Of a stretch of 64,000 nt of DNA, positions 42,926-51,740 are shown one piece after another. The stretch comes from Komagataeibacter intermedius TF2 (lineage in GTDB: Bacteria; Pseudomonadota; Alphaproteobacteria; Acetobacterales; Acetobacteraceae). The position numbers were made by a program, and so were the translations under genes. The notes beneath the pieces are model-generated. The model ran no database searches. It had not been told where the DNA came from and saw only the letters and a list, made by a program, of their open reading frames with translations. Position 1 is the stretch's first letter. Each line of letters starts with the position of its first letter. The stretch spans positions 1 to 64,000 of the forward strand of contig NZ_BANF01000010.1 of assembly GCF_000964425.1 (NCBI RefSeq). The letters run 5' to 3'.

Positions 42926-43449
42926 GGTTCCTGCTCCAGCCGCGCCAGCACGTCCGCCAGCCGCAGGGCGGCAATCTTGTTGATTTCACACAGCGCGGCC
43001 TGCTGTTCTTCTTCCGGCGTATTGTCCAGCCGGATGCGCATTCCGTTCAGGATTCCTTCCTTGTCCGACCGCCGCACACAGATAATGAACGGAATGCCGA
43101 ACCTGGCTGCATAGGCATCATTCAGGGCGCGGAATGTTGTGAATTCCTCCGGCGTCAGCCGATCCAGCCCGGCGGATGCCTGCTCCGCCGCTGATGCGGA
43201 TGTCAGCGTCGGGTCCACGCCCATGCGCTGCGCCAGTTCAGGATGGGCACGGATCAACGCCATTTTTTCCGCATCCGTCGCCCGGTCCAGTTCATGACGC
43301 ATGGCAGCCAGCATAGCGTCCCTGTCGGCAAAGGGGCCATGGGCATGCGCACGCTGGGCGATCCATGGGGAATGTTCGTATATTGGGCCGAACAGTTCCA
43401 CAAACCGGACTGTGGACGCCCCGTTGACCCGATCCATCACGTTTTTCAT
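42922..43449 (-). CDS. uraD: OHCU decarboxylase
   Basis: 175 aa. It converts 2-oxo-4-hydroxy-4-carboxy-5-ureidoimidazoline to (S)-allantoin. 'FVELFGPIYEHSPWIAQRAHA', 'LIRAHPELAQRM' (catalytic His), 'SAAEQASAGLDRLTPEEF' (Glu) and 'RFGIPFIICVRR' are family motifs. The ATG at 43449 overlaps the puuE stop by four bases. UraD acts directly after UraH. Confidence 0.95.
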   Translation of the reverse strand: MKNVMDRVNGASTVRFVELFGPIYEHSPWIAQRAHAHGPFADRDAMLAAMRHELDRATDAEKMALIRAHPELAQRMGVDPTLTSASAAEQASAGLDRLTPEEFTTFRALNDAYAARFGIPFIICVRRSDKEGILNGMRIRLDNTPEEEQQAALCEINKIAALRLADVLARLEQEP

Positions 43450-44357
43450 GCTGGATGTACATCCAGCCAGTGCCGGGCGATATCCAGCCGGGTCGCGACC
43501 CATACTTTTTCGCGCGTGGCGATATAGTCAAGGAAACGCGCCACCGCCCGCGCACGCCCCGGACGCCCCGCCACACGGCAGTGCAGGCCAACCGACATCA
43601 TGCGCGGCCTGTCGGCACCCTCCTCATACAGTTCATCAAAGGTATCGCGCAGGTAGTTGAAGAACTGTTCACCTTCGGTAAAGCCGTTCAGCGCGACAAA
43701 GCGCATGTCGTTCACATCCAGCGTATAGGGCACGATCAGCTGTGCGCGGCCGTTGCTGCGGTCATAATATGGCAGGTCATCGGCGTAGGAATCCGCGTCG
43801 TATACAAAGCCGCCTTCTTCCGCCACCAGACGCGCGGTATTGGGGCTGGTGCGCCCCTGGTACCAGCCCAGCGGGCGTGATCCGGTCAGCTTCGTATGCA
43901 GCGCGATACATTCCTGGATATGCGCGCGTTCCACCGCTTCGGGCACGTGCTGGTAATCGATCCAGCGCAGCCCATGGGACGCGATTTCCCAGCCTGCGTC
44001 CTTCATCGCCGCAACCGCTGCCGGGTTACGCGCCATGGCCGCCGCCACGGCAAAGACCGTCAGGGGCTGCTTACGTTCGGTAAAGATGCGGTGCAGCCGC
44101 CAGAACCCGGCACGGGAGCCATATTCATACAGGCTTTCCATCGCAATCGCGCGCGCGCCGGTAATCGACTGCGCCCCGACCATTTCCGACAGGAACGCTT
44201 CCGACCCGCGGTCACCATGAAGGACCGAGTTCTCGGCCCCCTCTTCATAATTGATGACGAACTGCACCGCGATCCGCGCGCCGCCGGGCCATTTCGCATC
44301 CGGCGGGTTGCCCGCGTACCCAACCAGATCGCGGGGATAGCTATCCGTTCCAGACAT
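43446..44357 (-). CDS. puuE: Allantoinase PuuE (polysaccharide-deacetylase fold)
   Basis: 303 aa. 'YPRDLVGYAGNPPDAKWPGGARIAVQFVINYEEGAENSVLHGD' is the PuuE N-terminus, then 'SLYEYGSRAGFWRLHRIF', 'WEIASHGLRWIDY' and 'GWYQGRTSPNTARLV', ending with the 'SVGLHCRVAGRPGRARAVARFLDYI' segment. This is the metal-independent-lineage allantoinase related to NodB-type deacetylases, unlike amidohydrolase AllB. It opens allantoin to allantoate. Start at 44357, 19 bases after pucG. Confidence 0.94.
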   Translation of the reverse strand: MSGTDSYPRDLVGYAGNPPDAKWPGGARIAVQFVINYEEGAENSVLHGDRGSEAFLSEMVGAQSITGARAIAMESLYEYGSRAGFWRLHRIFTERKQPLTVFAVAAAMARNPAAVAAMKDAGWEIASHGLRWIDYQHVPEAVERAHIQECIALHTKLTGSRPLGWYQGRTSPNTARLVAEEGGFVYDADSYADDLPYYDRSNGRAQLIVPYTLDVNDMRFVALNGFTEGEQFFNYLRDTFDELYEEGADRPRMMSVGLHCRVAGRPGRARAVARFLDYIATREKVWVATRLDIARHWLDVHPA

Positions 44358-44376
44358 TATGCCAGATCCCCCGTTC

Positions 44377-45606
44377 TTATGCGTTATAGGCCGCAAGGGC
44401 GGCATCGACGCCGCTGCCTGCGGCAAAGCTGTAGCCTTCGTGGCGCAGGACGGTTTCCAGCGCGCCGATGGTCAGCAGTACCTTGTGCTTTTCCGCGTTG
44501 TAGCCCATCGCGCCAATACGCCAGATCTTGCCCTGCAGCGGCCCGAAGGCGGAACCGATCTCGATTTCGAAATCCTCGCGCATGCGGCCACGCACCTTTT
44601 CACCGTCAATGCCCTTGGGAATGTAGACGCCGGTCACGTTGGTCATGCGGTAGTCGTCGCAACCAAACAGTTCCAGCCCTAGCGCGCGCATGCCCGCGCA
44701 CATCGCGCGTGACGCACTGGCATGGCGGGCGAAGCGGGCCTGAAGCCCTTCTTCCAGCACGATACGGGCGGCTTCACGCGCGCCATACAGCATGGAGGTG
44801 GCTTCGGTATGATGGTTCAGCCGCTTTTCGGACCAGTAGTCCATGATCATGGCCAGGTCGAAATAGTTCGAGGGAATGCGCACGCGCGTGCCATCATGCG
44901 TATCCGCGCCGCGGATCCCGGCTTCGACATGGCGACGGGCGAAAATATGTTCCGCCGCACGGTCGGAAATGGTGATGGGGGCCGAACCCGGCGGGCCGCC
45001 CATGCATTTCTGCAGACCCGAACTGACTACGTCCACACCCCAGCGGTCGGTCGCAACTTCCATGCCGCCCAGCGTGGCGGTGGTATCGACATAGGACAGC
45101 ACGCCATATTTGCGGCACAGCGCGCCAACACCATCAAGCGGCTGGGCAACGGTGGTGGAGGTATCGCCATGGATGCACGCCAGCACATGCGGACGGTGGG
45201 TGGTGAGTGCGTCCTCGATCTGCTCCAGCGTCGCGACCTCGCCCCACGGAATGTCCAGCGTCACGATTTCAGCGCCAATGCGCTGCGCGATTTCGGACAG
45301 CAGCAGCCCGAAGCGGCCTGCGCGCACGATCAGCAGTTTCATGCCCGGTTCGACCAGCGAGACAAGCGATGCCTCGATCCCGGCGCGCGCCGTGCCATCG
45401 ACCAGGAATGTCCAGCGGTTGTTGGTCATGAACACCTGACGGTACAGGTCCATCGTCTGGTTCATGTATTCGGTCATTTCCGGGTCGAACTGACCCAGCA
45501 TGTCAGCCGCCATGGCCCGCAGCACACGCGGGTGCGCATTGACCGGTCCCGGCCCCATCAGCAGCCGGGCGGGAGGGTTGATCTGGCCGAAAAATGTCTG
45601 GGTCAT
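44377..45606 (-). CDS. pucG: Ureidoglycine-glyoxylate aminotransferase
   Basis: 409 aa, class V PLP aminotransferase. 'LLMGPGPVNAHPRVLRAM', 'FLVDGTARAGIEASLVSLVEPGMKLLIV', 'IHGDTSTTVAQPL', 'SYVDTTATLGGMEVA' and 'SSGLQKCMGGPPGSAPI' (PLP Lys). PucG/HpxJ transfers the amino group from (S)-ureidoglycine to glyoxylate, giving oxalurate and glycine. Clustering with allC and hpxWXY supports this over serine- or alanine-glyoxylate aminotransferase. It overlaps the allC stop by four bases. Confidence 0.9.
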   Translation of the reverse strand: MTQTFFGQINPPARLLMGPGPVNAHPRVLRAMAADMLGQFDPEMTEYMNQTMDLYRQVFMTNNRWTFLVDGTARAGIEASLVSLVEPGMKLLIVRAGRFGLLLSEIAQRIGAEIVTLDIPWGEVATLEQIEDALTTHRPHVLACIHGDTSTTVAQPLDGVGALCRKYGVLSYVDTTATLGGMEVATDRWGVDVVSSGLQKCMGGPPGSAPITISDRAAEHIFARRHVEAGIRGADTHDGTRVRIPSNYFDLAMIMDYWSEKRLNHHTEATSMLYGAREAARIVLEEGLQARFARHASASRAMCAGMRALGLELFGCDDYRMTNVTGVYIPKGIDGEKVRGRMREDFEIEIGSAFGPLQGKIWRIGAMGYNAEKHKVLLTIGALETVLRHEGYSFAAGSGVDAALAAYNA

Positions 45607-46853
45607 CCGAAACGTCTCTCAAAAAGTCCGATAAAAGTAATCATCGCCCGCAGCGCGGCATCCGTATCATCATCGGTCACGGATTCAGCCGGGTTATGGC
45701 TGATACCACCCGCGCACCGGATAAACAGCATGGAAACCGGGGCCAGATGCGCCATGATCATCGCGTCATGTCCCGCGCCGCTGACCAGCAGCGGGGCCGG
45801 GGCATGGGTCACGTCATGCACCGCCAGTTCCATAAGCGCGGTCAGCGCAGGGTCGCATGGCGTGGCGTCCAGATCCTGCTGCAGCGCCACATCCATCTCC
45901 AGCCCGCGCCGGTCCGCGACCTGACGGGCCTCCTCCAGGATTTCCGCCGCCGCGCGGTCGCGCGTGGCGTCAGTGCCGGCACGGACATCAATGGTGAACA
46001 CCACTTCGCCCGGCACGACATTGGCTGCCCCCGGCATGACATCCAGCGACCCGACAGTGGCCACCAGCCCGTCCGCGCCGGCACGGCCAATGCGTTCAGC
46101 GGCAAGGATGATGTCCGCCGCCCCCGCCAGCGCGTCGCGCCGCAGCTTCATGGCCACCGTGCCCGCATGGCCCGCCATGCCGCGCAGCGTCACGCGGTAG
46201 CGGTACTGGGCCGCGATGGCGCTGACCACGCCAAGGGCGCAGCCTTCGGCCTCCAGCGCCGGGCCCTGTTCGATATGCGCCTCGACATAGGCCACGACCG
46301 GGTCGCCCCTGCGGGACGCGGCCTGCATCTGACCCACATCCAGCCCGAATGCTTCCAGCGCGCTGGCCAGGGTGGCGGTCTCGGCCCAGTCGGACATGGC
46401 CGGATCTGGACTATCCAGCACGCCTGCCACGGCATGGGAGGTCAGCATGCCGGACGGAAACCGCGATCCTTCCTCGTCCCCGAAGCCGATGACTTCCAGC
46501 GCGAAGGGAAAGCGTTTTCCCTGCCGCGCGAAATGGGCCACCGTCTCGATGCCAAGGATCACGCCCAGCATCCCGTCAAAGAACCCGCCATCGCGCACGC
46601 TGTCGATATGCGAGCCAAGCAGCACGACCGGGGCATCGGGCGTCAGGCCGTCATACCGCCCGACAAGGTTGCCTGCGGCATCGATGCGCGTGGTCATGCC
46701 TGCATCGCGCATCCACTCCGCCAGCCGCCCACAGGTCGCGCGGTAGGACGGGCTGAGATAGGGGCGGAACAGCCCCCCTTCCATATCCGAATACGGCGCA
46801 CGGCCCAGTTCGGTGCACCGCGCCACGGCACGTGCGCCACAGGGATGATCCAT
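45603..46853 (-). CDS. allC: Allantoate amidohydrolase
   Basis: 416 aa from the ATG at 46853 (AGGCAGGT upstream; ATGs at 46871 and 46877 overlapping the hpxW stop are possible). M20 di-metal fold: 'LLGSHIDSVRDGGFFDGMLGVI' (His/Asp), 'FGDEEGSRFPSGML' (Glu pair), 'YVEAHIEQGP' (His), 'VTLRGMAGHAGTVAM' (dimer-domain substrate loop) and a final 'AGHDAMIM'. It releases ammonia from allantoate to give ureidoglycine, the PucG substrate. Related hydantoinase/beta-ureidopropionase enzymes look similar; context decides. Confidence 0.9.
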   Translation of the reverse strand: MDHPCGARAVARCTELGRAPYSDMEGGLFRPYLSPSYRATCGRLAEWMRDAGMTTRIDAAGNLVGRYDGLTPDAPVVLLGSHIDSVRDGGFFDGMLGVILGIETVAHFARQGKRFPFALEVIGFGDEEGSRFPSGMLTSHAVAGVLDSPDPAMSDWAETATLASALEAFGLDVGQMQAASRRGDPVVAYVEAHIEQGPALEAEGCALGVVSAIAAQYRYRVTLRGMAGHAGTVAMKLRRDALAGAADIILAAERIGRAGADGLVATVGSLDVMPGAANVVPGEVVFTIDVRAGTDATRDRAAAEILEEARQVADRRGLEMDVALQQDLDATPCDPALTALMELAVHDVTHAPAPLLVSGAGHDAMIMAHLAPVSMLFIRCAGGISHNPAESVTDDDTDAALRAMITFIGLFERRFG

Positions 46854-46870
46854 TATTTTACCTGCCTGCA

Positions 46871-48463
46871 TTACCATGCCGCCACGCATCCATCGCTACG
46901 CGGGTCGGTCGCCCCTTCCAGCAGGCCCGATCCATGGCGCACCAGCGCGCCCGCATGGCCCATTGTGGAAGAAAACGGTTCAACCCGTTCCATCTGGTGT
47001 CCCGCCGCCTGCATCCGGGCGATGACCTCAGGGTCGAAGCGATCCTCGTATTTCAGGCTGACGCTGCTTTCGCCCCATGTCCGCCCCAGCAGCCAGCGTG
47101 GCGCCGTGACGGCTTCCTGCAGTTCCATGCCGTAGCGCGCGTAGCGGGTGAAAATGGCGGACTGCGTCTGTGGCTGTCCCTCGCCCCCCATGGTGCCATA
47201 GACCATGGTCCGCCCGTCATCAAAACGGGCACCGGCGGGGTTGAGTGTATGGAACGGCTTGCGGCCCGGACGCAGGCCATTCCAGCCCTGCGGGTCCAGT
47301 CCGAAGCTGGTGCCACGGTTCTGCCAGACAATGCCGGTGCGCGGCAGCACGACGCCGGACCCGTATTCGAAATACAGGCTCTGGATCATGCTGACGGCCA
47401 GTCCGTCGGAATCAATCACACCCAGCCAGACCGTGTCCCCCGCCTGCGACTGCCACGGCCACGGCGCCGCCCGGTCGGGATCAATGCTGGCGGCCATGCG
47501 ATCAAGCGCCTTGCGGTCATCAAGGATGTCCTGCGCCTGAACGGTCATGTAGGCGGGATCGCCCACATGGGTATCGCGGTAACGGAACGCCTGCTTGGTC
47601 GCTTCGACCAGCCCGTGCAGGTAATCGAAATCATCCGCCTTCGCCGCCTTCAGCCGGTCGAACAGCGCAAGGATCAGCAGCGACGCGACCCCCTGCGTCG
47701 GCGGCGCGAGGTTGTACAGGTCCGCCCCATGGATACGCGCATGCAGCGCGGGCTGGTGGGTTGCCCTGTGCCCCTGCAGGTCCGCAAGCGCAAGCGGACT
47801 GCCCACGTCGTTCAGGTCGGCTGCGATCTCGCGCGCCACATTTCCACGATAGAAACTGGACAGCCCTTCATCCGCCAGCTGCCGCAGGGTCTTGGCAAGG
47901 CGGGGATTGTGCAGGATGTCACCAGGCTGCGGCAGGCGACCACCGGGCGTGAACAGGTCCCGGAAACCGGGCACGTCCTTCAGTTCATCAAACTTCGCGC
48001 GGGTCAGGTTGGCCGCGCTGTCGGTTACGGGCACGCCCTGTTCCGCATAATACAGCGCATCACGCAGCACCCGCCCCAGTGGCAGGGCGGACGTCATGGC
48101 ATGGCTCCATGACAGCGCCATGTCCCAGCCCGATACGGTGCCCGCCACGGTATTGGCCGCAAGCGGACCGCGCCAGGGAATCGTATCCAGCCCTGCGGCG
48201 TGGTAAAAGGCGGGATCGGCCTTCTGTGCCGCCGCCCCACAGGCATCAATGGTTTCCACGCGCCCATCGGGCCACATGGTCAGCCAGAACGCATCCCCGC
48301 CAATCCCGGTCATGTGTGGATAGACCACAGCCAGGGCCGCGGCGGTGGCGACAGCGGCCTCGATTGCCGTGCCCCCCGCCTTGAGCACGTCAAGCCCGGC
48401 CTGACTGGCCAGGTGGTGGGGGGATGTGACCATCCCCCGGCATGAACGCGGCGTATTCAGCAT
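46871..48463 (-). CDS. hpxW: Gamma-glutamyltransferase-fold oxamate amidohydrolase HpxW
   Basis: 530 aa, Ntn-hydrolase of the GGT fold. 'MVTSPHHLASQAGLDVLKAGGTAIEAAVATAAALAVVYPHMTGIGGDAF' is the N-terminal half; self-cleavage would expose the Thr of 'AGDTVWLGVIDSDGLAVSMIQS'. No signal peptide, unlike periplasmic GGT. HpxW is known to hydrolyse oxamate to oxalate and ammonia. It is followed by allC and preceded by hpxY, whose stop overlaps its ATG. Confidence 0.85.
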   Translation of the reverse strand: MLNTPRSCRGMVTSPHHLASQAGLDVLKAGGTAIEAAVATAAALAVVYPHMTGIGGDAFWLTMWPDGRVETIDACGAAAQKADPAFYHAAGLDTIPWRGPLAANTVAGTVSGWDMALSWSHAMTSALPLGRVLRDALYYAEQGVPVTDSAANLTRAKFDELKDVPGFRDLFTPGGRLPQPGDILHNPRLAKTLRQLADEGLSSFYRGNVAREIAADLNDVGSPLALADLQGHRATHQPALHARIHGADLYNLAPPTQGVASLLILALFDRLKAAKADDFDYLHGLVEATKQAFRYRDTHVGDPAYMTVQAQDILDDRKALDRMAASIDPDRAAPWPWQSQAGDTVWLGVIDSDGLAVSMIQSLYFEYGSGVVLPRTGIVWQNRGTSFGLDPQGWNGLRPGRKPFHTLNPAGARFDDGRTMVYGTMGGEGQPQTQSAIFTRYARYGMELQEAVTAPRWLLGRTWGESSVSLKYEDRFDPEVIARMQAAGHQMERVEPFSSTMGHAGALVRHGSGLLEGATDPRSDGCVAAW

Positions 48464-49836
48464 CAGCTGTCCTTCCGTGCGTATCCTGCCTCGATCGGGC
48501 GGCAGGCCGCGAGACCCGCGCGCTGCAGTTCGGCCGCCACGGCAAACAGCTTCGCTTCCCCGCCCGGCGCACCGATAAGCTGGATGCCCTGCGGCAGGCC
48601 ATCAACCGCAAGCGGGGCCGCCAGCACCGGCAGCCCGGCAAGGCTGATCGGCTGCGTGAAAATGCCAAGGTTGGCGCGGGCGGACACCGTCCTGCCATTC
48701 ACGGTGATGGATGGCTGGTCAATCCGGGGGGCGACACCCACCGTGGTTGGCGCCACCAGCACATCCGCATGGGCAAGGGCGGCATGCACATGCCCACGGA
48801 ACCAGCGGCGGAAACGCTGCGCCTGCACGAATGTCGCGGCAGGCAGCATGGCCCCGGCCATAAGCCGCCCGCGCGTGGCGGGATCATACTGCATGGCCCG
48901 GCGGCGCAGGCGCGGCAGGTGCAGGTTGCCCCCTTCCGCCGCGCTGATCAGGAATGCCGCGGCGCGCGCACGCGCGACTTCAGGCAGTTCGATCACCCGG
49001 TCATGCCCCAGATGCGCCATGACACGGTCAATGCCTGCCGCAAGTTCCGGGCTGATATTTTCGGCAAACCATCCGCCAAGGCGGGCCACACGCACATCAC
49101 CCACGTCGGGTTCGCCCACATGCACCCCGCCGGCCATGATGCCGTACACCGCCCGCAGGTCCTCGACCGTGTCGGCCATCGGACCAACCACATCCAGGCT
49201 GGCCACGAACGGATAGACCCCGCGCAGCGGCATCTGCCCGTAAGTCGGCTTCAGCCCCCATACCCCGCATAGCGAGGACGGGACGCGGATGGACCCGTTG
49301 GTGTCCGATCCCAGCGTGAACGGCAGCAGGCCCGCGGCCACCGATGCCGCCGACCCACCCGATGACCCACCGGCCAGACGCGCGGGATCATGCGGATTGC
49401 GCGTTGTGCCGGTATGGGCGTTTTCGGTGGAAAAGCCGTAGGCGAACTCATCCATGTTCAGCGTCGCGACCGGCACGGCGCCTGCCGCGCGCAGGCGTTC
49501 GACCACCTCTGCATCGCGCGTGGCGGGCAGGTTGTCGCGCAGGACAATGGACCCTGCCGTGGTGACCTCGCCCCGGACGTCAAACAGGTCCTTCACGCCA
49601 AAGGGCACGCCCGCCAGCGGGCCGGGATCGCGCCCCGCCGCAACGGCCTTGTCCACCTCCTCGGCCTGCGCCACGGCGGCGGGGCCAAGGATGCGGGTCA
49701 CACTGTTGAAACGGGTATCACGGACCTCGATATCCGCGATGACGGCGGTCACGACCGACACGGCGCTGCGGCGTCCGGCCCGCACATCCGCCGCAATGGC
49801 AAGGGCGGCGCCCGCCTTGTGCCCCTGAACGGTCAT
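48463..49836 (-). CDS. hpxY: AtzE/HpxY-type amidase
   Basis: 457 aa, amidase-signature enzyme. The Ser-cisSer-Lys set is complete: Lys in 'GVPFGVKDLFDV', Ser pair in 'LAGGSSGGSAASVAAGL' and 'GSDTNGSIRVPSSLCG'. AtzE hydrolyses 1-carboxybiuret in complex with small AtzG; HpxY is the purine-cluster counterpart. Translation is coupled to hpxX upstream (ATGA) and hpxW downstream. It probably acts on oxalurate or a related carbamoyl compound (inference). Confidence 0.88.
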   Translation of the reverse strand: MTVQGHKAGAALAIAADVRAGRRSAVSVVTAVIADIEVRDTRFNSVTRILGPAAVAQAEEVDKAVAAGRDPGPLAGVPFGVKDLFDVRGEVTTAGSIVLRDNLPATRDAEVVERLRAAGAVPVATLNMDEFAYGFSTENAHTGTTRNPHDPARLAGGSSGGSAASVAAGLLPFTLGSDTNGSIRVPSSLCGVWGLKPTYGQMPLRGVYPFVASLDVVGPMADTVEDLRAVYGIMAGGVHVGEPDVGDVRVARLGGWFAENISPELAAGIDRVMAHLGHDRVIELPEVARARAAAFLISAAEGGNLHLPRLRRRAMQYDPATRGRLMAGAMLPAATFVQAQRFRRWFRGHVHAALAHADVLVAPTTVGVAPRIDQPSITVNGRTVSARANLGIFTQPISLAGLPVLAAPLAVDGLPQGIQLIGAPGGEAKLFAVAAELQRAGLAACRPIEAGYARKDS

Positions 49837-50066
49837 GGCGTGTACTCATAGGCGGGTTCGCAGTCATCAGGCAGCGCAAAACCGCTGACCAGATCGGCAT
49901 ACCCCTGCAGCAGGGCGGTATTCGCCACGACATCGGGCATGCAGGCGGCCGGAATGGACAGGCCGATAATCCGCGCCATATCGGCCACGGGTGGACCCTT
50001 GCGGTCATCATGCCCCCCCGCGCCGGCAACCGGCGCGGAAGGGGAAAGGCGTGCTGCACTGCTCAT
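49833..50066 (-). CDS. hpxX: AtzG/HpxX-like small subunit (DUF4089)
   Basis: 77 aa. 'ARIIGLSIPAACMPDVVANTALLQGYADLVSGFALPDDCEPAYEY' is the DUF4089 helical motif that wraps the amidase partner, as GatC does GatA. About 30 residues at the N-terminus are low-complexity. The ATG at 50066 is preceded by GGGAGAAAG; the stop overlaps the hpxY ATG, the usual pairing. Confidence 0.85.
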   Translation of the reverse strand: MSSAARLSPSAPVAGAGGHDDRKGPPVADMARIIGLSIPAACMPDVVANTALLQGYADLVSGFALPDDCEPAYEYTP

Positions 50067-50109
50067 CTGATCAACTTTCTCCCGAATGGATAACTCTACC
50101 CGGGATGCA

Positions 50110-51633
50110 TCATGCAACAGGAGGGTCAAGACTGACCAGTTCCGGCACGTCATAGGCCAGCAGACTTTCAAGATGCTGCCTGCCATCGGCCACGTACAGG
50201 TCACGCCCCAGCCCATGGGCCAGACGCTCCACGCCAAAGCGCATGCCGCTGATGGACGCGCCCGACAGGCCCATGCTGGGCGTGGCCGAGAACGTGAAGT
50301 TATGGATGTTCGCCAGCATGGGCGCCAGCGGGTCATCCGCGCGGCGCGGCAGGAACTGGTAGTTTTCCCCCAGATAGGGATAGCTTTCCAGCACGGCGCT
50401 TTCCGACCCTGCGGGTGCGGTGTAACGATCGCCCCACAGCGCGACGGAGGACGCGAAGGATTTCGTTTCGGCCCTGCGGGACAGGTCGGTTGTGAAACCC
50501 GTGCCGATAATCACGAAATCGAACCGCATTTCGCCGGTGGGCGAATCGACCACGATCTCATCCCCGTCCATGCGCACGCCCGTCCAGGGGCAGCCCGTGC
50601 GGAAGGAGAAGTTCGCATGCCGGCGGCAGCGCCAGAACGTATCCTGCGGCGGCGGCTGGTTAAGTTCGAAAATCCGGCGCATGAAGCCCCAGCGCAGCTC
50701 ATCCGACAGGGCGGGGTAATAGGCGAGGAAGCCGGTATTTTCCATCCACCGATATGGGTTGATGGACGGGATTTCCTTGCGTCGCAGGCACAGCGTCACG
50801 CTGCCCGCACCGTCTTCCAGCGCCGTGGCCGCATTATCAAACGCCGAGGCGCCAGCCCCCAGCACACCGATCCGCTTGCCCTTCAGCGCCGCGAAATCAA
50901 TGTTTTCCGACGTATGGGCATACCGCGCGCGTGGCAGGGCGTCGCGGATGAAATCGGGCACATGCCACGAACCACAGCCTTCGATCCCGGTGGCCAGCAC
51001 CAGCTTGCGCGCGTAATGCACATGGGTCGAGCCGTCGGGGCGACGGAAGGTCAGGCGCAGCAGTCCGCCTTCCCATGTCACGCCCTGGAAATCATGGTCG
51101 TTGGCGACCGGCAGCTTCAGGATGTCGCGGTACCAGTCCAGATAGGCCTGCCACTGCCCACGCGGGATCTTGTCCAGCTTTTCCCAGGCTTCGGCGCCAT
51201 ACTGCGCTTCGTACCACGAACGCGGGGTCAGGGACGGCACGCCAAGGTCGGGGCCGGTCACGTATTTGGGCGTGCGCAGCGTGATCATGCGTGCGAATGT
51301 CACCCACGGGCCTTCGCCCCCCTTGGCCGCACGGTCAAAGATGCGGACATTGGTGATGTTGTTACGCTTGAGCGCAAAGGCCGTGGCAAGGCCACCCTGC
51401 CCGCCCCCGATAATGGCCACGTCCAGCACGCGCTGGCCGTCACGTTCCATGGGGGGAACCCATTCCTTGCGGGGATAGCGGATGATTTCCAGATCCCGGC
51501 GCACTGCCGCATTCAGTGCAGCAAGCCCGCCGGCCGTCCCGGCATTCGGCTGCGTTGTGGTATCCATCTGCGGGTTCCCATCCATTTTTTTACTGTGTGT
51601 TGATGCAGCCCGCATGACGTCCCCCGACGCCAT
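50110..51633 (-). CDS. Flavin monooxygenase-like FAD/NAD(P) protein, candidate urate hydroxylase
   Basis: 507 aa. 'VLDVAIIGGGQGGLATAFALKRN' (FAD Rossmann), 'GPWVTFARMITLRTPKYVTGPDLG', 'KLVLATGIEGCGSWHVPDFI' and 'KRIGVLGAGASAFDNAATAL' (NADPH Rossmann) show a group B-type flavoprotein monooxygenase. The cluster has xdhABC before it and uraH/uraD after it but no recognisable uricase, HpxO or PuuD, so oxidation of urate to hydroxyisourate is its most natural role (inference). ATGs at 51633, 51615, 51585 and 51567 are possible; GGGGGA before 51633 favours the longest. A promoter and LysR-type palindrome precede it. Confidence 0.72.
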   Translation of the reverse strand: MASGDVMRAASTHSKKMDGNPQMDTTTQPNAGTAGGLAALNAAVRRDLEIIRYPRKEWVPPMERDGQRVLDVAIIGGGQGGLATAFALKRNNITNVRIFDRAAKGGEGPWVTFARMITLRTPKYVTGPDLGVPSLTPRSWYEAQYGAEAWEKLDKIPRGQWQAYLDWYRDILKLPVANDHDFQGVTWEGGLLRLTFRRPDGSTHVHYARKLVLATGIEGCGSWHVPDFIRDALPRARYAHTSENIDFAALKGKRIGVLGAGASAFDNAATALEDGAGSVTLCLRRKEIPSINPYRWMENTGFLAYYPALSDELRWGFMRRIFELNQPPPQDTFWRCRRHANFSFRTGCPWTGVRMDGDEIVVDSPTGEMRFDFVIIGTGFTTDLSRRAETKSFASSVALWGDRYTAPAGSESAVLESYPYLGENYQFLPRRADDPLAPMLANIHNFTFSATPSMGLSGASISGMRFGVERLAHGLGRDLYVADGRQHLESLLAYDVPELVSLDPPVA

Positions 51634-51696
51634 GCGGATATTCCCCCAACCGCACCATGATGGGGAAATCTAACCAGCCTTCCCCCTGTTTCGTCT

Positions 51697-51735
51697 AGTA
51701 TAATGATCTGACCGTTCCGTTGCGCAAAACGCAAC
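51697..51735 (-). promoter_or_regulatory. LysR-type operator and -10 ahead of the flavoprotein gene
   Basis: GTTGCG-CAAAA-CGCAAC (51719-51735) is a perfect interrupted palindrome with the T-N11-A core of LysR-family sites. On the minus strand it is followed by TATACT (51702-51697), a good -10 with no good -35, as expected for an activator-dependent promoter. The start point would be near 51690, 57 bases before the gene. The LysR gene ends 6 bases upstream. Confidence 0.65.
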
Positions 51736-51740
51736 ACATG

